From the NCBI RefSeq assembly GCF_003048875.2, contig NZ_CP049264.1:620001-684000 (forward strand): 64,000 bases of DNA, read 5' to 3'. Of this stretch, positions 57,212 to 64,000 are shown in pieces. Under the pieces are notes generated by a model. That model was not told the origin of the DNA. It searched no databases and saw only the letters and a program-made list of their open reading frames with translations. The position numbers and the translations under genes are program-made. This DNA comes from Campylobacter concisus (GTDB taxonomy: Bacteria > Campylobacterota > Campylobacteria > Campylobacterales > Campylobacteraceae). Numbering within the stretch: the first letter of the stretch is position 1; every line of letters begins with the position of its first letter.

Positions 57212-58071
57212 ATAAACTGATCTTTGTGACCATTTTGTGGGCGTTTAGCTTTAGCTTGATAGGCGAGTTTTTAGCGGGCAAGGTCGATAGCTATCTGGCT
57301 GTTTTTGTGCGTGTGACGCTTGCAAGCCTAGTTTTTTTGCCATTTACGAAATTTCGAGGCGTTAGTCCAAAGCTAGCCCTTGGCATAATGGGCATAGGAG
57401 CGGTGCAAATAGGGCTCATGTATCTTTGCTACTACAACTCGTTTTTGTATCTAAGCGTGCCAGAAGTCGCGCTTTTTACCATTTTTACGCCGTTTTATGT
57501 CACGCTCATATACGATGCGTTTAGCTTTAAATTTAGACCGCTTTATCTTTTTAGTGTGGGCGTAGCGGTCTTTGGCGCGCTTATCATCAAGTATGGCGCG
57601 ATAAACGAAGGGGCGATAAAGGGCTTTTTGCTGGTGCAAGGGGCAAACATCTGCTTTGGAGCAGGGCAGAGTGCCTATAAGGCGCTTTTGGAGAGATATG
57701 ACGTGGATCAAAAAAAGGTCTTTGGCTACTTTCACTTTGGAGCGTTTTTTGTAGCAGTGATCGCACTAATAACCCTTGGCAATCCAGCTAAATTTCACGT
57801 AGATCTAACCCAAACTTTGGTGCTTTTGTGGCTTGGAGCGGTCGCTAGCGGGGTTGGCTATTTTATGTGGAACAAAGGCGCTTGCGAGGTCGATAGTGGC
57901 GTGCTTGCCATCATGAACAACGCCCTCATACCAGCTGCTATCATTGTAAATTTGGTCTTTTGGCAAAAGGACGCCAACCTAACAAGGCTTATTTTGGGCG
58001 CTGTGATAATGTATATCTCGCTATTAATTCACAATAGAGTGATGAAATTTTACGGCGTAAAGACAGCGTGA
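57208..58071 (+). CDS. EamA/DMT-superfamily transporter
   Basis: 287 residues with ten membrane helices in two repeated EamA units. Signature points are the start FVTILWAFSFSLIGEF, VPEVALFTIFTPFYVTLI and GVGYFMWNKGACEVDSGV. Members export amino acids or other metabolites; the substrate is unknown. It is the last gene of the run from motA, coupled by a four-base overlap, so it may export a compound related to the pump or be a passenger. Confidence 0.9.
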   Translation: MNKLIFVTILWAFSFSLIGEFLAGKVDSYLAVFVRVTLASLVFLPFTKFRGVSPKLALGIMGIGAVQIGLMYLCYYNSFLYLSVPEVALFTIFTPFYVTLIYDAFSFKFRPLYLFSVGVAVFGALIIKYGAINEGAIKGFLLVQGANICFGAGQSAYKALLERYDVDQKKVFGYFHFGAFFVAVIALITLGNPAKFHVDLTQTLVLLWLGAVASGVGYFMWNKGACEVDSGVLAIMNNALIPAAIIVNLVFWQKDANLTRLILGAVIMYISLLIHNRVMKFYGVKTA

Positions 58072-58100
58072 GGTTAAATTTAGGGTTAAATTTGAGCTAT

Positions 58101-58469
58101 TTAAGCGCCTTGCATCTTTACAAGCTGGGCGTTTAGCTGCATTATCTGAGCAAAGATAGCTCCCTTTTTGGTCTGAAGTGAGGCCACTATCTCTTTTGCG
58201 TATGGGTTTTTGCTTGCACTTGCTTGCTTTATCGCAGTTTCAATCTCTTTTAGCTGTTTTTGCAGTTTTTCTAACTGCTTTTTTATGATATCGGCGCTAC
58301 TCTCGCTCTCGTTATTTGTTTCGCTAACTAAATTTGAAGCGTCATGTAAGATAGCGCTTTTGTCGTTTTGTAAATTTTCGCTTTTTGAATTTGCCTCATC
58401 AGCCTTTAAATTTGCACTATTTGAAGAGCCATTTTTAGTTAAATTTATAAAATTTGAGTTTATCTGCAT
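58101..58469 (-). CDS. FlxA-like coiled-coil protein, sigma-28 dependent
   Basis: 122 residues with no signal peptide. The first ~55 residues are Ser/Asn/Lys-rich and probably disordered, then a coiled coil (DIIKKQLEKLQKQLKEIETA, about 60-85) and a second helix ending IMQLNAQLVKMQG. The pattern resembles the FlxA-like family, E. coli's FlxA being a sigma-28 gene. A near-consensus FliA promoter lies upstream, which supports late flagellar expression. It is convergent with the DMT gene. Function unknown. Confidence 0.8.
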   Translation of the reverse strand: MQINSNFINLTKNGSSNSANLKADEANSKSENLQNDKSAILHDASNLVSETNNESESSADIIKKQLEKLQKQLKEIETAIKQASASKNPYAKEIVASLQTKKGAIFAQIMQLNAQLVKMQGA

Positions 58470-58493
58470 CGCCTCGCCTTTAAATTTAAAAGC

Positions 58494-58520
58494 ATATCGG
58501 CAAATTTAGATAAAACTTTG
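58494..58520 (-). promoter_or_regulatory. Near-consensus sigma-28 (FliA) promoter
   Basis: On the minus strand CAAAGTTT, 11 bases, GCCGATAT. This matches the classical TAAAGTTT-N11-GCCGATAA at 14 of 16 positions with exact spacing, 25 bases before the start at 58469. Confidence 0.85.
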
Positions 58521-58521
58521 A

Positions 58522-59769
58522 CTATGAAAAATTTATCAAAAAGAGCAAAAACGCTACCACGCCAAAGAGTGGTGGAAGTAGGGCTAGGGATTTAAATTTA
58601 ATGCAAAAAAGCGTGATGGCGTTATAAAGTAAAAAGACAAATGTGCTTATGTGAAGACTACCAGAGCTTAGTCTAAAAGCTAGCATCTTGTTTAAAATTT
58701 CATCAAAAATGCCGCCATATCCAAATAAATGAAGCAAAAAGCTTAGCGGATAAAATACGCCAAATAGGTAGTTGATAGCTAGCACGCTAAGCTGTAAGAG
58801 GCTAATGAGCGGGAAAAAGTAAAGCACCGCAACCTCCATCGCAAAAAAGACATATAAATTTAAGAGTAGCGAGTTTGCTAGCAGGCTAAATTTGGGCGCA
58901 AAATAGAAAAGATAGACGAAGATATAAAAGACGCCAAGGCATGAAAAATAAAAGCCAACGCTAAAAAGAAGCTGCGGAAATAGGGCGACGCTAAATAAAA
59001 TAACGCCAAAGAGCGTGTAGAAATTTAAGATCTTTATCTTTTTGCAGATCATGTAAAAGCCAACCACGCTCATCAAAAATGCCCGCAAAAAGCTTGCTAT
59101 AAAGCCGATCATGTAAAAGTAAAAGCAAAGCACCAAAAATACGGCGATAGTAAAGTCAAAAATGTAAGAGCGATATGGCATATATCTTGCGTAAATGGGT
59201 TTAAAAACGAGCCTTAAAAGAAAAAAGCAAACTGCGCTTATGACGCCAAGGTGATAGCCACTAATGGCGATGAGGTGCGCCACGCCCCAGTTTGAGACGT
59301 CATCTCTTAGCTCGCCAAAGACGTTTGTGCCAAGAAAGAGCGCTGAGTAAAGCTGCGAAATTTTAGCGTCTTCGTGCTGAGCGGAGATGAAATTTATAGC
59401 TCTTTGCCTTAGGCTATCATCTCTTTTAATAACGGCTCTATCGTAGCTTGGCATGTAAAATGAGCCAGAAAGATAGTTTTTAAAACTAACGTCTATTGGC
59501 TGAACGCTAAGCGCTACGACGTCATAAAGGCTGATCTCATCTTTTTTAGAAGCGGTTGTGTAAAAGCTAAAATTTGAGGTGTCGATCCTGATGATTTGGC
59601 GCTTTTTGCCGTTTTTGCTTTTAGTGAAATTTACGCTTACTTTGCCTAGGACGTCTTGCTCGCCAAGCTCCATAAATGCGCTGTATTCATGAAATTTAAG
59701 CGCTAAATTTATGCAAAAAAGCAAAATGCAAAGCAGGAGAAAATAAAATACACGCCTGCTTTTTGGCAA
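58522..59769 (-). CDS. comEC: ComEC/Rec2-family DNA-uptake channel
   Basis: 415 residues with about ten membrane segments. The competence-domain motif HLIAISGYHLGVISAV (near residue 167) marks the family. An N-terminal OB-like periplasmic region (about 30-110) is present, but the C-terminal metallo-beta-lactamase domain of long ComEC proteins is absent, as in other campylobacters. It would carry single-stranded DNA through the inner membrane during transformation. It starts two bases after the dnaB stop, so it shares the ispG-dnaB transcript. Confidence 0.88.
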   Translation of the reverse strand: MPKSRRVFYFLLLCILLFCINLALKFHEYSAFMELGEQDVLGKVSVNFTKSKNGKKRQIIRIDTSNFSFYTTASKKDEISLYDVVALSVQPIDVSFKNYLSGSFYMPSYDRAVIKRDDSLRQRAINFISAQHEDAKISQLYSALFLGTNVFGELRDDVSNWGVAHLIAISGYHLGVISAVCFFLLRLVFKPIYARYMPYRSYIFDFTIAVFLVLCFYFYMIGFIASFLRAFLMSVVGFYMICKKIKILNFYTLFGVILFSVALFPQLLFSVGFYFSCLGVFYIFVYLFYFAPKFSLLANSLLLNLYVFFAMEVAVLYFFPLISLLQLSVLAINYLFGVFYPLSFLLHLFGYGGIFDEILNKMLAFRLSSGSLHISTFVFLLYNAITLFCIKFKSLALLPPLFGVVAFLLFLINFS

Positions 59770-59771
59770 AT

Positions 59772-61184
59772 TTACTCTTTAAATTCAGTTGATTGCACCG
59801 GTGTGGTGGCGATATCGCAAAAGCGTGAGTACTGCTTTTGAAAGAGCACATCGATAGATCCCACTTCGCCGTTTCTGTTTTTGCCAACGATGATCTCGGC
59901 ATTTTCTTGAAGCTTGTTAAAAACGTGCTCGCTTTTATACTCTTTGCCCTCGGCTGCTGCCTTGCTCTTTTTCTCGTTCTCCTCTTGCTCCAGATAGACC
60001 TCGTGCCTATAGACAAAAAGGATGATGTCGGCGTCTTGCTCGATCGCGCCAGACTCTCTTAGGTCACTTAGCATAGGGCGCTTGTTTGCGCGTGCTTCAA
60101 GGCCGCGGTTTAGCTGCGAAAGTGCGATGATAGGCATATCTAGCTCGCGCGCCAGAAGCTTTAAGCCACGAGAAATTTCAGCTATTTGTATGTGGCGGTC
60201 GGCGTAGTTGTTTGTGCTCATCATAAGGCCGATGTAGTCGATGACGCAGAGTGAAATTTCAGGGTGAGCTGACTTTAGCTTGCGAAGCTGCGTCCTTACT
60301 TGGTGGATATTTACGTAGCCGCTATCGTGCACGAAGAGTTTGGCGTGCGAAAAGTCGCTGCATGCGTGGCTAAAGTGAGCGAGCTTCTCGTCGTCCAGGG
60401 TCGCTGTCATTATCTCTTGAAGTGGGATTGAGGTCTTATCTGCTAGCATCCTCATCATGATCTGCTCTGCTGGCATCTCAAGTGAGAAAAAAACGACGCC
60501 AGCGCCACTTTTTAAAACGTGCCCCATGAAATTTAGACAAAGCGTCGTTTTACCCATGCCAGGGCGTGCTGCGATGATGATGAGGTCGCCATTTTTAAAG
60601 CCTTTTATCATCTCATTTAGCTTTTTAAAGCCGGTGTTTAGTCCGATGATATCGCGCTCATTTAGGGCTGCTTGCTTTTGCATGTGCACGATCAAGCTTT
60701 TTATGATATCTTCGCTATCTCTGATGCTGCCAGTGCCGCTGCCATCGACAAGAGAGTAAAACTCCTGACTTAACTCATCGACCATATCGCGGCTAGCTTT
60801 GTCCTCATTTACCTTGCTTGGGATGTCGTGGGCGATCTTTACTAGACTGCGTTTTATCGATTTTTCTTTTAGCTCGTTTGCGTATCTTTGGATATCAATG
60901 ATCGAGTTTGTGGCCAAAATGCTCGCCATGACGTTGTCATCGTAGTTTTCGCCAAGCTTGTTTTTGATAAATGTCGATGCGATAGGCACGTCGCCGTTTA
61001 GACAATCAACCATCGCTTTGTAAATTTGCGCGTGAGCCTTTAGGTAAAAGTCGCCAGCCTTGATCGTGTCAAAAATTTCGCCCAAAGCGTCGTTGTTTGC
61101 GATGATAGAGCTTAGTATGGCTCGCTCCATATCAAGGTCGTAAAGGTTGCTAAATTCTATCTCGTTAAGTCTCTCTTTTGCCAC
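59772..61184 (-). CDS. dnaB: Replicative DNA helicase DnaB
   Basis: 470 residues. The N-terminal domain (about 10-110) interacts with primase; the RecA-like C-terminal domain has Walker A ARPGMGKTT near residues 205-213, VFFSLEMPAEQIMMRML, Walker B LCVIDYIGLM and LSQLNRGLEARANKRPMLSDLRESGAIEQDAD with the arginine-finger region. It unwinds DNA at the fork as a hexamer. It is not interrupted by an intein. It lies four bases from ispG. Confidence 0.96.
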   Translation of the reverse strand: MAKERLNEIEFSNLYDLDMERAILSSIIANNDALGEIFDTIKAGDFYLKAHAQIYKAMVDCLNGDVPIASTFIKNKLGENYDDNVMASILATNSIIDIQRYANELKEKSIKRSLVKIAHDIPSKVNEDKASRDMVDELSQEFYSLVDGSGTGSIRDSEDIIKSLIVHMQKQAALNERDIIGLNTGFKKLNEMIKGFKNGDLIIIAARPGMGKTTLCLNFMGHVLKSGAGVVFFSLEMPAEQIMMRMLADKTSIPLQEIMTATLDDEKLAHFSHACSDFSHAKLFVHDSGYVNIHQVRTQLRKLKSAHPEISLCVIDYIGLMMSTNNYADRHIQIAEISRGLKLLARELDMPIIALSQLNRGLEARANKRPMLSDLRESGAIEQDADIILFVYRHEVYLEQEENEKKSKAAAEGKEYKSEHVFNKLQENAEIIVGKNRNGEVGSIDVLFQKQYSRFCDIATTPVQSTEFKE

Positions 61185-61188
61185 TGCT

Positions 61189-62247
61189 TTATCCTCTGCT
61201 CTTTATCTCGTCGTCGATCTCTTGTAAAAATCTATCCACAAGCTCGCTCTCAGGCAGTCTTGCGATCACTTCGCCGTGGCGCATGATCATGCCATTTCCC
61301 TTGCCAAATGCTATGGCTACGTCCGCGCCTTTTGCCTCGCCGATAGCATTTACCACGCAGCCCATAACTGAGACGTTTAGCGGCTCTTTTATCCCTTTTG
61401 TCTTTTCTTCTACAAGCTTTACTGCTGCCATTAGATCAGCTTGCAAACGCCCACAAGTTGGGCATGAGATGATGTTTAGCCCCTCTTTTTGGCGGCCGCT
61501 ATCTTTTAAGATCGCCTTTGCGACTTTGATCTCCTCTTCAAGCTCGCCAGTGATGCTAACTCTCATCGTATCGCCGATACCCTCAAGTAGTAACCCGCCA
61601 AGTGCGATGGCGGACTTGATAGTTGCGTGAAAAGTGGTACCTGCCTCTGTTACGCCTAGATGAAATGGGTAGTTTGTCTTTGGGCGAAGCGCCCTGTAAG
61701 CTTGCATAGTGCGTTCGACGTCGCTTGATTTGAGCGAAATTTTAATGTCTGTAAAGTCAAAATCCTCAAGAAGCTTGATGTTATACATCGCACTCTCCAC
61801 CATCGCCTCAACCGTTCGGCCGTAGCGGTCCTCAAACTGCTTTTCAAGCGAGCCAGAATTTACGCCTATGCGGATCGGTAAATTTCTCTGTTTGCAGGCA
61901 TCAACGACTGCTTTTATGTTTTTAGCTGAGCCTATGTTGCCGGGGTTTATGCGGATAGCATCTACAAATTCGCTAACGATGAGCGCGTAGGTGTGGTTAA
62001 AATGTATGTCTGCAACGACTGGGATGGGGGAGCTGGCGACGATTTGCTTTAGCGCGCTGGCGTCCTCTTTGTCAAAAACTGCGCAGCGCACGATGTCACA
62101 GCCTGCAAAATATAGCCTTTGTATCTGCTCTAGCGTGCCTTTTACGTCCTTTGTCTTTGAAAATGTCATCGACTGCACGGAGATCGGTGCGTCACCGCCT
62201 ATTAAAACATCGCGAATTTTTATCTGTTTTGTCGGGTATCGTTGCAA
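61189..62247 (-). CDS. ispG: HMBPP synthase IspG (GcpE)
   Basis: 352 residues. It reduces MECDP to HMBPP, the step after IspF in the MEP isoprenoid pathway, using a [4Fe-4S] cluster. The ligands are seen in [13 protein letters not shown] and in [16 protein letters not shown] with its acidic residue, and the TIM-barrel start [13 protein letters not shown] is typical. Length fits the short bacterial form without an inserted domain. First gene of the ispG-dnaB-comEC run. Confidence 0.96.
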   Translation of the reverse strand: MQRYPTKQIKIRDVLIGGDAPISVQSMTFSKTKDVKGTLEQIQRLYFAGCDIVRCAVFDKEDASALKQIVASSPIPVVADIHFNHTYALIVSEFVDAIRINPGNIGSAKNIKAVVDACKQRNLPIRIGVNSGSLEKQFEDRYGRTVEAMVESAMYNIKLLEDFDFTDIKISLKSSDVERTMQAYRALRPKTNYPFHLGVTEAGTTFHATIKSAIALGGLLLEGIGDTMRVSITGELEEEIKVAKAILKDSGRQKEGLNIISCPTCGRLQADLMAAVKLVEEKTKGIKEPLNVSVMGCVVNAIGEAKGADVAIAFGKGNGMIMRHGEVIARLPESELVDRFLQEIDDEIKSRG

Positions 62248-62313
62248 AATTTTGCCTTTAAATTTTATTGGGGATTATATAAAATCTTGGCTTTTAAATA
62301 AATTTGTTTAGCA

Positions 62314-63438
62314 CTAATCTCCAAAAACTTCGCGTCTATATTCTTGCGTGTTTATAAATTTGCTTCTAAGGTTCTTTTGCTTTTCTATGTGGGCATCAAT
62401 GTTTTTACTAGTTATTTCTACGCCAAAATCGTTATCTATATTTTGTTGCATTAAGGTATCTAACATCATATCTGCAAGTTTTGTTTTGTAGTGGCTTGCT
62501 TCCCAATAGTATTTAGAGGTTTGATTTATATCTTTTGGTAGTTCTTGTGCTGTTATGTCGTTATATAAACCAAAATCTATTATTCTAAATGGCTTTTTAC
62601 CTAGCTTTAAAGCAACCTCTTCGTTTATTGCTACTATTTGTTTTTTCCATTCATACCAAACCACATCAAGTCCAACTCTATAGTCCATAGCTTCAAGCAA
62701 TCTAACATGCAATGGGCTTATTGCAATATCTAGTTTGATATTGTTGTCATGGCATTCTTTTAAGATATCTATAAAAACTTTATAAGATAATTTTGATACC
62801 TCTTTCTTGTTGTATTTAGCCATGTATCCGTTTTCTAGCGTATTTATGGAGTATTTGTAATATCCTCCATTTTTTTGTACTTCTTCTAGCAAAGAAGCCT
62901 CTGTGCGCCTGCCATCAGGCTCAAAAAGTGGAGTTTGTTTTCGTTTTTTAACTGTATCTATAGAGTCTCTAAGCATTTGAAGACTAAATAAAATTTTATA
63001 TTTATACACTTTTGGATTTTTAAAATACTCCTCAAAATCATCCGTCTTATTGCGCATGCCCAGCATAGTTTTATCGTCGAAAATAAGTAGCACTTGTTTT
63101 AAATTTCCTTGTCTTATTGCCCATTTTAGATATGCTTTAGCCTCATTAAGATTGCTTCCAGATATGGCTGCATTAAAGGCCGGTTGTGTAAAATATTTAT
63201 GTGCAGAATCAAATGATCTTTGTGGGCGAGAGTTTCCTAAAAAAATAGATGTAGGCTTTAGTTGTTGAATTCTTAAAACCTTTGCAAAACGCGCTTGTAG
63301 ATCTTCTTTTGGCTTATTTTTAAATATGTTTGTATCATAAATTCTATATGGATCAACTATATAGTTAAAAGTTGCTACAAATAGAATTATAAAAATTGTG
63401 GCGAATAAAAAACTAAACGTCCATTTTTTAAATCCCAT
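62314..63438 (-). CDS. Membrane-anchored SGNH-like protein paired with an MBOAT
   Basis: 374 residues: one N-terminal membrane helix (about 6-26) and a large periplasmic part. FLGNSRPQRSFDSAH near residue 66 looks like block I of SGNH/DltD-AlgJ-type proteins (GxSR with Ser), and WEASHYKTKLADMML near 310-325 could supply the catalytic His. Together with the MBOAT gene just upstream this gives the usual two-component O-acyl transfer pair: the MBOAT moves the acyl group across, the SGNH protein puts it on a glycan. The substrate (peptidoglycan, surface sugar) is unknown. More AT-rich than ispG. Confidence 0.7.
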   Translation of the reverse strand: MGFKKWTFSFLFATIFIILFVATFNYIVDPYRIYDTNIFKNKPKEDLQARFAKVLRIQQLKPTSIFLGNSRPQRSFDSAHKYFTQPAFNAAISGSNLNEAKAYLKWAIRQGNLKQVLLIFDDKTMLGMRNKTDDFEEYFKNPKVYKYKILFSLQMLRDSIDTVKKRKQTPLFEPDGRRTEASLLEEVQKNGGYYKYSINTLENGYMAKYNKKEVSKLSYKVFIDILKECHDNNIKLDIAISPLHVRLLEAMDYRVGLDVVWYEWKKQIVAINEEVALKLGKKPFRIIDFGLYNDITAQELPKDINQTSKYYWEASHYKTKLADMMLDTLMQQNIDNDFGVEITSKNIDAHIEKQKNLRSKFINTQEYRREVFGD

Positions 63439-63447
63439 GCGATCTTC

Positions 63448-64000
63448 CTAAAAATTAAAATATAAAAATTGAGACATCTTGTACATATTTAAAATAGCTA
63501 GCACAAAACAAAAAACAGCAATAGTTAAATTTTGCCAGCAAAGTTTAAAATATTGTATCTTTTGAGCAGAGTTTTTGCAAAATAGTACAAGTACAAAGCT
63601 GAAAACCATAAAATAAATCAAAGTATTTGTTCCATCTACTTGCAAATTTATATCCCATTTATCAAAACTTACACCATATTCTTTTAAAAATCCTACTTTT
63701 TTTTCTAATCTGGCGTTTAAAACTATGCCGCCACTAAGCCCAAACATCCCTTTTAAAACTTTTAAAGCATCGTCCCAATCTTTTGCTCTAAAAAATACCC
63801 AAGTAATATTTATGAAGTTAAATGTTATGAACCAAGCCAAAATTTTGTTCATCTTAAAGCCAAGTTCGCTCCAAATTCTGTGAATAACCAAGGCAACGCC
63901 ATGCAAAAATCCCCAAAAGACAAATGTCCAGCCAGCCCCGTGCCATATACCACCTATTATAAAGGTTGCCATTAAATTTACGTATGTTCGAAGCCTGCCT
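63448..64000 (-). CDS. MBOAT-family O-acyltransferase, 3' part only
   Basis: The C-terminal ~180 residues of a membrane-bound O-acyltransferase; the frame stays open to the window edge with RTYVNLMATFIIGGIWHGAG, so the N-terminal half lies beyond base 64000. The block GGIWHGAGW contains the conserved catalytic His, and FINITWVFFRAKDWDDAL is the next family block. Multi-pass inner-membrane enzyme that passes acyl (usually acetyl) groups to extracytoplasmic acceptors. It lies nine bases upstream of the SGNH-like gene, so the two form an operon. Confidence 0.9.
   Translation of the reverse strand, partial: GRLRTYVNLMATFIIGGIWHGAGWTFVFWGFLHGVALVIHRIWSELGFKMNKILAWFITFNFINITWVFFRAKDWDDALKVLKGMFGLSGGIVLNARLEKKVGFLKEYGVSFDKWDINLQVDGTNTLIYFMVFSFVLVLFCKNSAQKIQYFKLCWQNLTIAVFCFVLAILNMYKMSQFLYFNF

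Overview
The window is chromosomal DNA from a Campylobacter, most probably of the C. concisus/curvus/showae group. This rests on a complete rRNA operon with an epsilonproteobacterial 16S gene, a Campylobacter-type major outer-membrane porin, a fused ispDF gene, a fused ccsBA gene, the futalosine menaquinone enzyme MqnE, the atypical regulator CemR (HP1021/Cj1608 type), AT-rich codon use and very frequent AAATTT-containing words. The species is an inference from sequence style and remembered 16S features; no search was run.

Layout. 1-10016 (+): rhodanese, Dps, a gene behind a good sigma-28 promoter, a lipoprotein, the MOMP porin, a c-type cytochrome, the 1031-residue CcsBA haem-attachment protein, then an AT-rich cluster of three related membrane proteins whose first copy looks decayed. 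10050-13690 (-): pgpA, an ATP-sulfurylase-like protein with altered active-site motifs, cemR and ispDF. 13838-22026 (mostly +): thiC-mrp, an ACT-domain/PFL-like pair, hypotheticals, a YagU-like membrane protein (-), dapD and a DJ-1-like protein. 22057-28692 (-): a Fic pseudogene with at least three frameshifts, a CsgG-like lipoprotein with a Tyr/Gly/Arg-rich secreted partner, glmS, and a GlnD relative whose nucleotidyltransferase motif is degenerate. 28806-33544 (+): mqnE, a purine permease with a phosphoribosyltransferase, a polytopic membrane protein and a type IV pilin-like protein.

33561-39223 (+) is the rRNA operon 16S-tRNA-Ile-tRNA-Ala-23S-5S, with a promoter, boxA-like antitermination elements in leader and spacer, and processing stems. 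An AT-rich gene-free stretch follows. 39842-48534 (mostly -) holds a secreted hypothetical, a J-domain protein, a tRNA-Arg with anticodon GCG, and the compact run glmU-coaBC-hypothetical-uppS-pilD-lptF-truA. 48671-58071 (+) is one tightly overlapping run, motA-motB-fliP followed by a complete RND efflux system with two TolC-type genes and a DMT transporter. 58101-64000 (-) holds a FlxA-like gene behind a near-consensus sigma-28 promoter, then comEC, dnaB, ispG and a SGNH-like/MBOAT acyl-transfer pair that runs off the window.

How the parts fit. Envelope biogenesis (glmS, glmU, uppS, pgpA, lptF, dapD), isoprenoid and quinone synthesis (ispDF, ispG, mqnE), respiratory haem-protein maturation (ccsBA and a cytochrome) and motility (motA, motB, fliP and two sigma-28 genes) dominate. 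pilD, the pilin-like protein and comEC together are compatible with DNA uptake. No prophage, transposase, CRISPR array or defence island was seen. The best candidates for something undescribed are the three-paralogue membrane cluster, the active-site-altered enzymes (ATP-sulfurylase-like, GlnD-like, DJ-1-like), the stator/efflux operon and the CsgG-like pair.
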